Shown here one piece after another: positions 44,848 through 53,303 of a DNA stretch of 64,000 bases. The DNA comes from Coraliomargarita sp965656715 (GTDB lineage: Bacteria > Verrucomicrobiota > Verrucomicrobiia > Opitutales > Coraliomargaritaceae). How positions within the stretch are numbered: position 1 is the first letter of the stretch; the number at the start of each line of letters is the position of its first letter. A program made the translations under genes and the position numbers. A model generated the notes under the pieces. The model did no database searches, had not been told where the DNA came from, and was given only the letters and a program-made list of their open reading frames with translations. The stretch covers positions 31,622 through 95,621 of the forward strand of contig CBFHLR010000009.1 of the NCBI GenBank assembly GCA_965656715.1, read 5' to 3'.

Positions 44848-46395
44848 ATGCTGGGAATTACACAATCAGCCGCACTTGTCGGCGTCGAGGCCCATCCGGT
44901 TCAGGTAGAAGTCAATACCGGCGAAGCCGGGGAACTCAAATTTATTTTAGTCGGCCTCCCGGATGCAGCGGTTAAAGAATCGCAAGATCGCGTCTTTTCC
45001 GCCATCAGTAACAGCGGCTACCGGATGCCCGCGACCCGCACTACCATCAATCTAGCGCCCGGCGACCTACGCAAAGAAGGCCCCGCCTATGACCTGCCCA
45101 TCGCACTCGGCATCCTCGCCTCAATGAAGCAATGCGAGTCCAAGCGCCTCGATCACTTCCTCATTGCCGGCGAACTCAGCCTTTCCGGCAAGACCCGCCC
45201 CGTGCGTGGCGCACTCGCCATGGCGATGCTCGCCCGCAAGCTCGGCAAGAAAGGGCTGATCATCCCCGCCGAATCGGTCGATGAAGCCGCGCTAGTCAGC
45301 GATATCGACGTCTATCCAGTCAACAGTCTGGACGAAGCGGTCCGCTTCCTCAACGGCGAGCGTGAACTGCTCCCCGCAAAGCGCAGCCAGAGCCACTATT
45401 TCCAGGAGCGCTCCGACGCGCAACGACTCGATTTCTCCGACGTCAAAGGACAACATGCAGTGCGGCGCGCCGTAGAGATCGCAGTCAGCGGTGGACACAA
45501 TCTCCTGATGATTGGCAGCCCCGGATCCGGCAAGTCCATGATCGCCAAGCGGATCCCAACAATCATGCCCAAACCGGAAATCGACGAATTCTTAGAGATT
45601 CTCAGCATCCAATCCGCGGCAGGCATCACGCTCGACGCGGAGAATCGCTTCTACGAGCGGCCATTTCGCAGCCCACATCACACAATTTCGGACGTTGGAC
45701 TCCTCGGCGGGGGCACCATTCCCGGCCCTGGAGAGATCTCACTCGCTCACAACGGCGTGCTCTTTCTCGACGAATTGCCCGAATTCAAACGCTCCGCGCT
45801 CGAGGTGCTCCGCCAACCACTGGAAGACGGCAGCGTCACCATTTCCCGCAGCGCGGGTAAAATCACCCTGCCCTGCTCGGTCATGCTCGTCGCAGCCATG
45901 AACCCCTGCCCATGCGGCTACACCGGCGACAGTTCCCGCGAGTGCCGCTGCACCGTGCCGCAGATCCAGCGTTACCGATCAAAAATCAGCGGCCCCTTAC
46001 TGGATCGCATCGACCTCCACGTCGAAGCTCCCGCGCTGCGAATCGAAGAACTCCGCGACGCCAAGCCGGGCGAGAGCTCCGAAACCATGCGCGCACGCTG
46101 CGAAGCAGCCCGAAGCCGCCAACATCAACGTTTTGCAGACCAAGCCGACGCCGCGCAGCGCTGCAACGCGCGCATGTCGCACTCACAAATTCGCACCCAC
46201 TGCGCCATCAACAAAGAGCAGGGTGACCTGCTACAGCAGGCAATGGAACAACTTTCACTCTCCGCCCGCGCATACGACCGCATCCTAAAAGTGGCCCGCA
46301 CGATTGCAGATTTGTCAGATTGTGTTGAAATAGAAACACCTCACTTACTAGAGGCTATCCAATACAGAAGTCTCGATCGCAGCCTATTTTACTAA
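44848..46395 (+). CDS. YifB/ComM-family Mg-chelatase-like AAA ATPase
   Basis: 515 residues. An N-terminal ChlI-type domain (VEVNTGEAGELKFILVGLPD, TINLAPGDLRKEG) precedes the AAA core: Walker A GSPGSGKSM near 223-231 and Walker B VLFLDELPEF near 307-316. Cysteines in NPCPCGYTGD and RECRC follow. Vibrio ComM is a helicase that extends heteroduplex in natural transformation; with pilB/T/C alongside this would fit DNA uptake, an inference from context. Confidence 0.92.
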   Translation: MLGITQSAALVGVEAHPVQVEVNTGEAGELKFILVGLPDAAVKESQDRVFSAISNSGYRMPATRTTINLAPGDLRKEGPAYDLPIALGILASMKQCESKRLDHFLIAGELSLSGKTRPVRGALAMAMLARKLGKKGLIIPAESVDEAALVSDIDVYPVNSLDEAVRFLNGERELLPAKRSQSHYFQERSDAQRLDFSDVKGQHAVRRAVEIAVSGGHNLLMIGSPGSGKSMIAKRIPTIMPKPEIDEFLEILSIQSAAGITLDAENRFYERPFRSPHHTISDVGLLGGGTIPGPGEISLAHNGVLFLDELPEFKRSALEVLRQPLEDGSVTISRSAGKITLPCSVMLVAAMNPCPCGYTGDSSRECRCTVPQIQRYRSKISGPLLDRIDLHVEAPALRIEELRDAKPGESSETMRARCEAARSRQHQRFADQADAAQRCNARMSHSQIRTHCAINKEQGDLLQQAMEQLSLSARAYDRILKVARTIADLSDCVEIETPHLLEAIQYRSLDRSLFY

Positions 46396-46511
46396 ATTAC
46401 ATACCTCAGCCGGATTCTGCGGAAAAAGCGCATTTCCAGAAAAATGAATTTTTCTAGCTAATACGGCTTGCACTAACTACCCCAATCGCTCAGAGAAACT
46501 ACTCATAAACC

Positions 46512-46603
<92 letters not shown>

Positions 46604-46618
46604 TTTATACTCTATCTG

Positions 46619-47263
46619 ATGAAGACCGTCGCAATCATTGAAGACCAAACCGCCATCCGCGAAATGATGAGCCAAGCGATCTTGAATCGCGACGAATTTG
46701 AAGTGGTGCTCGAATGCGGAGACGGGCAACAGGGCCTCGACAAAACACTCGAGCTCAAGCCGGATTTTGTGATCCTAGACGTGATGCTGCCAAATTTGAA
46801 CGGCACCGAGATCCTACGTCGTATCGCTGCCGAGCTCCCCGATGCACGTGTATTGATTTTCTCCGGCTACCAATCGCCGGGACTTGTCCGCGAGCTACTC
46901 CAGGCAGGTGCACATGGATTTGTCGAAAAATCCGCCCCATTGACTGAGCTTAAAAAGGGCATCGAAATCGTTGCAGGTGGCGGCAGCTACTTTGGCCCGG
47001 AAGTCGCGCTCTTGCTACGCGAAGCAATGGCCGACCCGAAGTCCAAGGAATCTGGAATTAACGTGCTGACTAAGCGCGAGCGCCAAATCTTACAGCTCAT
47101 CGCAGAAAGCAATAGCACACGTGAGATCGCAGAGAAGCTCAACATCAGCGTCAAGACAGCCGAGAATCACCGCACCAACCTGATGCGGAAACTCGACTTG
47201 CACGATGTCGCCAGCCTAACCCGCTATGCAATCAACCACGGACTCGTGGTAATGGGCAGCTAG
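46619..47263 (+). CDS. LuxR/NarL-type response regulator
   Basis: 214 residues from ATG 46619; a longer frame would run through the tRNA and was rejected. The receiver (1-120) has IIEDQ, the phospho-acceptor Asp54 in VILDVMLP, and the Lys in VEKSAP. The C-terminal LuxR helix-turn-helix is LTKRERQILQLIAESNSTREIAEKLNISVKTAENHRTNLMRKL. It should bind DNA as a dimer once phosphorylated. No kinase is adjacent; the orphan Cache-kinase at 48925 is a candidate partner. Confidence 0.92.
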   Translation: MKTVAIIEDQTAIREMMSQAILNRDEFEVVLECGDGQQGLDKTLELKPDFVILDVMLPNLNGTEILRRIAAELPDARVLIFSGYQSPGLVRELLQAGAHGFVEKSAPLTELKKGIEIVAGGGSYFGPEVALLLREAMADPKSKESGINVLTKRERQILQLIAESNSTREIAEKLNISVKTAENHRTNLMRKLDLHDVASLTRYAINHGLVVMGS

Positions 47264-47278
47264 GCTGAGTTGTAGAGA

Positions 47279-48118
47279 CTACAAGGCGGCCCGCAAGCGG
47301 TCGCTTAGGATCTCCAGCAGCATGGGGCTTTCACCGAGTAACGGCGTGCGTAAAACACGTTCGTAAGCATGCCGCTGGCACAGCCCCTCGCAAATCTCTG
47401 CCACATCACCGCCCTCACCGGCATGTCGCCCGGGCAAGAGAAAGAACATCGCAGCAATCAACACGCCTCCAGCAAGGTCTTCGACTTGATCCACTCGCTC
47501 CAGCAAGGGCTCATTGAAATCATATTCAGGCGCATCCCGGCGCTCCATCGACGCGGCGACCACCTGACACTCGGGCAAATGCTCAGCCAATTGAGCTGCA
47601 ACGGCGTTGCGTAATGCATTCACCGGCGCGTAGGGAGTGCCATGATCCACCAAGGCCACTTTCGCGGAATTCTGCACTCCTTCGACCTGAAGCAAAGCCT
47701 GCACCGAAGCTGCAAGGATCTCCGCCAAACGAGCATCCGGTGAATCGACATCCTTGCCAGCAAGCGTCTGCGCAATTGCCACATTCAAATCCGGATAGTC
47801 TTCACGCACCGCCTCAATCACCTCAGGCACATAATCGGCAATCGCCCGACTCGGCCCCAAGAAGAGCGGCAACAGCACGAACTCACGCTTCCCCTCCTTC
47901 GCCGCATGCCGGAGCGCTCGAATCAAAATGGTGGCTGGCTCGCCGCCGAGTCGAGCCGCATCAATCTTATGCGAATGCAACAAGCTAACAGCTTGAATAC
48001 GCATCTGAGTGCGCTCGGAGAGAGCCGCCGCCAACGCACGCAACGCGAGCGTCGCCTGAGGACGGAGCGACCCGTTATCAATTAAAAAGACCTCTGCTTG
48101 TTCTCCCTTGGGCATCAT
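47279..48118 (-). CDS. CbiX/SirB-like (sirohydrochlorin chelatase family) protein
   Basis: 279 residues from ATG 48118 (a second ATG is at 48115). The sequence contains two similar halves, one with VFLIDNGSLRPQA and LLPLFLGPSRAI, the other with VALVDHGTPYAPVN and LIAAMFFLLPGRHAGEGGDV. These correspond to the CbiX dimer-like fold and its metal-binding positions; in the first half the usual His of the DHGS segment is Asn (DNGS). The substrate may be a tetrapyrrole, but no cobalamin or sirohaem genes are nearby. It diverges from the Pal gene. Confidence 0.75.
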   Translation of the reverse strand: MMPKGEQAEVFLIDNGSLRPQATLALRALAAALSERTQMRIQAVSLLHSHKIDAARLGGEPATILIRALRHAAKEGKREFVLLPLFLGPSRAIADYVPEVIEAVREDYPDLNVAIAQTLAGKDVDSPDARLAEILAASVQALLQVEGVQNSAKVALVDHGTPYAPVNALRNAVAAQLAEHLPECQVVAASMERRDAPEYDFNEPLLERVDQVEDLAGGVLIAAMFFLLPGRHAGEGGDVAEICEGLCQRHAYERVLRTPLLGESPMLLEILSDRLRAAL

Positions 48119-48201
48119 TGACTTGTGTCTGAATATTTCTGTCCCAGAGCAAAGGAAAAAGTTTGCGCGAGACAAACCAAGCACCCACATTTTTGCACAC
48201 T

Positions 48202-48795
48202 ATGGTAAAGTCGCTTCGAAACTCTCTCTTCCTGATCATTGCAGCGCTGTTGCTGACAGCCTGCCCTAAGAAACAAGGCCCAACGCCTTCGGGCAATTCA
48301 CTCGGCGGCGGCATCCCAGCCGAACGCGTTGACGGCGACTTTGTTCCAGACGGAGAATATGGAGGCATCGATGCTGGACTCGGCTTCAACGATGGCCTCG
48401 TCAGACGTGACTCTGGCGACATCATCGACGGCGGCATGTATGGCGAATACACCATGATGGAAGGCCTACTGCCATCGGTCTATTTCGGCTTTGACTCTTC
48501 TGCAATCTCCGGCGCCGAGCGTGGCAAGCTTCAACAAGCGGCCGACTACCTAGCAAACAACCCTGACCAGAAGCTGCTACTTGAGGGCCACTGCGACTGG
48601 TATGGCACCGCCGAATACAACCTCGCACTGGGGGACCGTCGCGCCAACAGCGCACGCGACTACCTGATCACACTCGGCGTGCAAGCCGACCGCGTGGAAA
48701 CACTTTCCAAAGGCAGCCTCGAATCCACTGGCGGCCTTTCCAAAACTGAATCCGCCCAAGACCGTCGCGCAGACGTGATTGTGCTGAAGAAGTAA
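48202..48795 (+). CDS. pal: OmpA-family peptidoglycan-associated lipoprotein (Pal)
   Basis: 197 residues from ATG 48202. A signal peptide ends LLLTAC with lipid Cys21, then comes a Gly/Asp-rich linker of about 70 residues, and then an OmpA_C domain: VYFGFDSSAISGAERGKLQQAADYL, LLLEGHCDWYGTAEYNLALGDRRANSARDYL. The Asp and Arg that hold diaminopimelate (TAEYN..RR) are present. It tethers the outer membrane to peptidoglycan. tol genes are not next to it here. A terminator follows. Confidence 0.9.
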   Translation: MVKSLRNSLFLIIAALLLTACPKKQGPTPSGNSLGGGIPAERVDGDFVPDGEYGGIDAGLGFNDGLVRRDSGDIIDGGMYGEYTMMEGLLPSVYFGFDSSAISGAERGKLQQAADYLANNPDQKLLLEGHCDWYGTAEYNLALGDRRANSARDYLITLGVQADRVETLSKGSLESTGGLSKTESAQDRRADVIVLKK

Positions 48796-48816
48796 ACTTC
48801 CTTTCCGACTTACCAG

Positions 48817-48846
48817 AAAAGCCCGCTCCTAACCGAGCGGGCTTTT
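48817..48846 (+). terminator. Terminator after pal
   Basis: A 12-base-pair perfect stem AAAAGCCCGCTC/GAGCGGGCTTTT with loop CTAACC and further T on the plus strand. Confidence 0.92.
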
Positions 48847-48924
48847 TTATCTTCTGAAGGTCCACTCTTGGCAATCTGCTGAAGCTCCTACATTTTTCAG
48901 GCATCCCACCTATACACAAACGAT

Positions 48925-50688
48925 ATGGCCTCGATATTCACGAAACGGCACCGCTGGGCTTGGCTGGTTTGCCTAATACTACTCTCAGGCTTCTTGCTGA
49001 CGAGCATCAGCAGCTACCACGTGACGCGTGGCAACATGCGTGAGACCATCGTCAACAGCACGCTGCCCCTCACCTCTGACAACGTCTACTCGGAAATTCA
49101 GCGTGACTTACTCAGCCCAGTCTTCATCGCTTCCCTGATGGCCAACGACACCTTCGTTCGAGATTGGACGATGGAGGGAGAACAAGACGAAGAAGCCATC
49201 ACTCGCTATTTGAACGAAGTCAAAGTCAAATACAGCACCGTCTCCAGCTTCTTTGTCTCCGATAAAACCCGAAAGTATTACCATGCCCACGGCGTGCTAA
49301 AAACCGTCAAAGAAACCGACCCCAGAGACGCATGGTATTTCCGCGCTCGTGAGCTGATGGAACCTTACGAGATCAATGTGGATCCAGATGCTGCCAACTC
49401 CGACGAGATGACCATCTTCATCAACTACCGGACCTGCGATTACGAAGGCAACCTGCTGGGCGTAACTGGCGTCGGCCTAACCGTCAATAGCGTCAACAAT
49501 ATAATCAGCCACTACGAAGCAAAATTTGAGCGTCAGATTTATTTCGTGAATGAATCGGGCAAAATCGTGCTGCGCCCAGCCAATAGTCCGCTACTTAACT
49601 ACCCCGACTTAAGTTCGATCGATGGACTTAGCAGCAAGGACGCAGAGCAACTAACCTCCAGTAAGCGTAGTAAGCTCAGCTACCAACGCGCTGGTGAAAC
49701 ACGCCTTGTTGATTGCCGCTATGTGCCGGAGCTAAATTGGTATTTGGTCGTCGAGCAAAGCGAGTCCGCCATGCTCGCTCCCATTCGCGAACAACTGTTC
49801 GTCAATATTCTGCTCGCTCTAATCATCACCGCCATCGTCGCATCCATCTGTATCGCTGCGATCAATCGTCAGCAAGCAAAGCTTCATCGGCGCAATGACG
49901 AACTGTTCAACATCAATCAAGAGAACGAAGCACATAAGCAAGAGCTTCTCCAAGCCACACGGAAACTCGAGGCGGCAAACAAAAGTCTCAGCCAGCTGAA
50001 TACTGAAAAAGATGAATTCCTCAGCATCGTCGCACATGACTTACGCAGCCCCTTGAATGCGATCATCGGGTTCTGCGATATGGCCGAAGCAGAAGACGAC
50101 GAGTTCGATATCGGTCCATTTGTAAGCGACATCAAAGACTCCGGAGAGCGCATGCTCGAACTCACGCAGAAATTACTCGAAGTCTCACGCATTGAAGCGT
50201 TCCAAGGCACTATTCAAACCGAAGAGGTCGACTGGAATGCCATCATCGAGATTTCAACAGGACATTTTGAGCGACAAGCACATGATAAGAAGATTCAAAT
50301 CCAACTCGCGCTCGAGGCCACAGTCGGAGTGATCAGTCATAGCCGCGCCGACTGGTTACAGATCTGCATGGGCAACCTGATCAGCAATGCGATCAAATAT
50401 ATGCCGCGCTACGGACAACTCGGCATTCGCACACGCCTACTCGACGACTCAATTGAAATCGACGTCATCGACAGCGGCCCGGGGATCAGCGTAGAAGATC
50501 AAAAGAAAATGTTCGGCAAATTCGTGCGTTTAAGCGCAAAACCAACAGCTAACGAACCCTCAACAGGACTAGGCTTATACATCGTGAAGAAAATGTGCGA
50601 ACGGCTCAGTCTGGAAATCCACGTGCAGAGCGAACTTGGATCAGGAACCACATTCACAATCGTCCAACCACTCAACTCGAAGGAGTAA
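48925..50688 (+). CDS. Cache-domain sensor histidine kinase
   Basis: 587 residues. TM1 at about 12-30, a periplasmic dCache sensor (about 35-285, with DPRDAWYFRARE as its diagnostic block), TM2 at about 292-314, a coiled coil, HisKA with His371 in SIVAHDLRSPLNAI, then the ATPase with N-box GNLISNAIKYMP and G-boxes SGPGIS and STGLGLYIVKKM. Cache domains bind small molecules such as amino acids or carboxylates. No response regulator follows, so the partner is elsewhere. It has its own promoter after the pal terminator. Confidence 0.92.
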   Translation: MASIFTKRHRWAWLVCLILLSGFLLTSISSYHVTRGNMRETIVNSTLPLTSDNVYSEIQRDLLSPVFIASLMANDTFVRDWTMEGEQDEEAITRYLNEVKVKYSTVSSFFVSDKTRKYYHAHGVLKTVKETDPRDAWYFRARELMEPYEINVDPDAANSDEMTIFINYRTCDYEGNLLGVTGVGLTVNSVNNIISHYEAKFERQIYFVNESGKIVLRPANSPLLNYPDLSSIDGLSSKDAEQLTSSKRSKLSYQRAGETRLVDCRYVPELNWYLVVEQSESAMLAPIREQLFVNILLALIITAIVASICIAAINRQQAKLHRRNDELFNINQENEAHKQELLQATRKLEAANKSLSQLNTEKDEFLSIVAHDLRSPLNAIIGFCDMAEAEDDEFDIGPFVSDIKDSGERMLELTQKLLEVSRIEAFQGTIQTEEVDWNAIIEISTGHFERQAHDKKIQIQLALEATVGVISHSRADWLQICMGNLISNAIKYMPRYGQLGIRTRLLDDSIEIDVIDSGPGISVEDQKKMFGKFVRLSAKPTANEPSTGLGLYIVKKMCERLSLEIHVQSELGSGTTFTIVQPLNSKE

Positions 50689-50724
50689 GTTTCGAGCCAC
50701 ACACCAATTATCGAAGCGCTTCTC

Positions 50725-51840
50725 ATGGTCGATTTTACAACGAGTTTCCTAGTTAATACCTGGCAGCTAATTGCCGAAATGGCGCCCTACCTATTGTTTG
50801 GCTTCGCTGTTGCAGGTCTACTACACTTGCTGATTCGCCGCGAATGGGTTCAGCGCTGGCTAGGCAAGCCAGGTCTTAGCGGAGTCGCCAAAGCATCGGT
50901 TATCGGAGTGCCGATGCCACTATGCTCGTGCTCTGTCATTCCAGTCGCGGCGTCACTCCATAAAAGTGGCGCATCCAAAGGAGCCACTGCCTCTTTTCTA
51001 AGCTCAACTCCACAAACAGGAATCGATAGCATTCTTGCCACCTACGCACTGATGGGCGGACTCTTCACGACGGTGCGTGTCGCAGTCGCTTTCATCAGCG
51101 GACTGGTCTCAGGTCTACTAGTAGACATTTTTACCACGCGTAAAACGGATAGTAAAAGCCCGTCATTGTCACCGACAATCAGCCTAAGCCCGACGAGCCA
51201 ACTCACTCCCGCGGCGGCGCCTGATTTCAATCAACTCTCCCCCCTGACCTATCCACAGTCTAAACCTTCGCCGCAAGTGAAACACAGCCTCCGCGACGCG
51301 CTCCGCTACGGGCTAATCACACTGCCAGCCGACTTGGCCAAAGCACTGATTCTCGGCCTGCTACTGGCTGGCTTAATCACGACTCTACTTCCAGAGAACT
51401 GGATCAGCGGCCATTGGAGTAGCGGCCCTCTGTCCTTTCTGTTGGCAACGGCTATCAGCCTGCCGCTGTATGTATGTGCAACCGCCTCCATCCCCATGGC
51501 GTATGCACTCATCGCTGCGGGGCTCTCTCCCGGAGCCGCACTCATCTTTTTGATTATGGGCCCAGCAACCAACACAGCGACCGTCGTCGCCGTCTGGCAA
51601 ATGCTTGGACGAGCCGCGACACTCACCTACCTAGGCAGCCTGCTCGCTATCTCATGGATCGCCGCCTGGCTCTTCAATCTACTAAACCCGACAATCGAAC
51701 AAGGTGCCCACTTACATGCACATTGCCCCGAAGACCTCTCAGCAATACAGCATCTATCTGCCTCAAGCTTAATCTGCCTTCTACTTGTCTCGCTGATACT
51801 AAGTAAACGCAAAACCAAGAAAACCTGCTGCGCTGGGTAA
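50725..51840 (+). CDS. SO_0444-family metal permease (DUF318)
   Basis: 371 residues with about eight or nine membrane segments. LFGFAVAGLLHLLI and GVPMPLCSCSVIPVAASLHKSGASKGATASFL are family blocks; C67-S-C69 is the conserved CSC metal-site motif. A soluble, Ser/Pro-rich loop of about 60 residues (135-195) separates the halves, and the protein ends KKTCCAG, an extra Cys pair. Members are annotated as Cu/Zn efflux permeases. The 36-base gap after the histidine kinase gene allows co-transcription. Confidence 0.82.
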   Translation: MVDFTTSFLVNTWQLIAEMAPYLLFGFAVAGLLHLLIRREWVQRWLGKPGLSGVAKASVIGVPMPLCSCSVIPVAASLHKSGASKGATASFLSSTPQTGIDSILATYALMGGLFTTVRVAVAFISGLVSGLLVDIFTTRKTDSKSPSLSPTISLSPTSQLTPAAAPDFNQLSPLTYPQSKPSPQVKHSLRDALRYGLITLPADLAKALILGLLLAGLITTLLPENWISGHWSSGPLSFLLATAISLPLYVCATASIPMAYALIAAGLSPGAALIFLIMGPATNTATVVAVWQMLGRAATLTYLGSLLAISWIAAWLFNLLNPTIEQGAHLHAHCPEDLSAIQHLSASSLICLLLVSLILSKRKTKKTCCAG

Positions 51841-51851
51841 CCGAACCGGAA

Positions 51852-52837
51852 GTGGAAGCATTGCTGCAAAAGATTGAAATGGTAGCGGGTCTTTGGACAC
51901 CCTTGCTACTAGTCGGGCTCTTCCTCACGAGCTCATTACTGATCGTATGGCGCTTAGAGCTAATGACTCGACGCGGCGTGCAAGGCACGGTTCTAGGCAC
52001 ACTCTTCATGCCCTACTTCTCAGGGCTCGGAAATTTGATTTTCGTTGCGGTCGTGCTACGTGAGAAAGGCCCAAGCGAAGCCATCGCTGTAAACTGCTGG
52101 ACGAATAACATCACAAACCTCTGCCTGCTCCTTGCGCTGCCAGCACTCATATGGGGACTTCGCCTAGAGAGCGCTTCCAAAGCAAAAAAAGCTGTGCGCG
52201 AATCTCAACTCAGCAGGCTTTCGTTAGCATTGACGCTCATTGCAATGGCCTTCTTCAGCCTGACTGTCTGGGTTCTGGGCGAAGATGGATCCATCGACAA
52301 ACAGGACGGCTTTGCACTCGTGGGCCTTTTCCTGTTCTGGCAATGCTTTCATATTTTTGAAGTGCTCAAAGAAAATACCCGAACCGGCAGTAGTTGGTCA
52401 CCAATGATCGTCATTGATGTGCTACTGATATTAGTCGGAAGTTTTATCACTCTACTCTCAGTGGAGGGAATCGTCGCCCTCATCATGCGAAGCCCAGGTG
52501 GATTCTTCAACACGGATCAACTTGGACTCCTAACCGGTTGGCTCATGGTGCTGCCGAATGCGGTGCTCGCATTCTACTACGCATGGCGCCAACAAGGGGA
52601 AATTGTGTATAGTTCGCAAGTGGGCGATGGTCACATTTGCATCCCCTTGTGTATTGGGCTATTCGCTATTTTTCAGCCCATAAAAATGCCTGAGCTGTTT
52701 TCACAAGGACTACTCACGATTGCGGCCCTCGCCAGCCTACATCTCCTTTGTGTGCTCTTCTTTAGAGGCCTGCCTAAATGGGCCAGTATCCTTCTGCTTG
52801 CTGTTTACGGAGGCACACTCTACCTCCAGCTGACAAA

Positions 52838-52841
<4 letters not shown>
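51852..52841 (+). CDS. Exchanger-like polytopic membrane protein of unknown function
   Basis: 329 residues starting with GTG 11 bases after the permease stop. About ten hydrophobic segments. FSGLGNLIFVAVVLREKGPSEAIAVNCWTNNITNLCLLLALPAL near residues 55-98 and LPNAVLAFYYAWRQQGEIVYSSQVGDGHICIPLCIG near 236-271 resemble the two alpha repeats of cation/Ca2+ exchangers (CaCA), where GxNxxxN-type signatures bind the ion. Key glutamates of the first repeat are not in place, so transport is not assured. Coupling to the metal permease suggests an ion-homeostasis role. Confidence 0.6.
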
Positions 52842-53260
<419 letters not shown>

Positions 53261-53303
53261 ACGTTCACGATGCCAGAGAACACGGCCCCTTCAAGGCAAT
53301 TCC

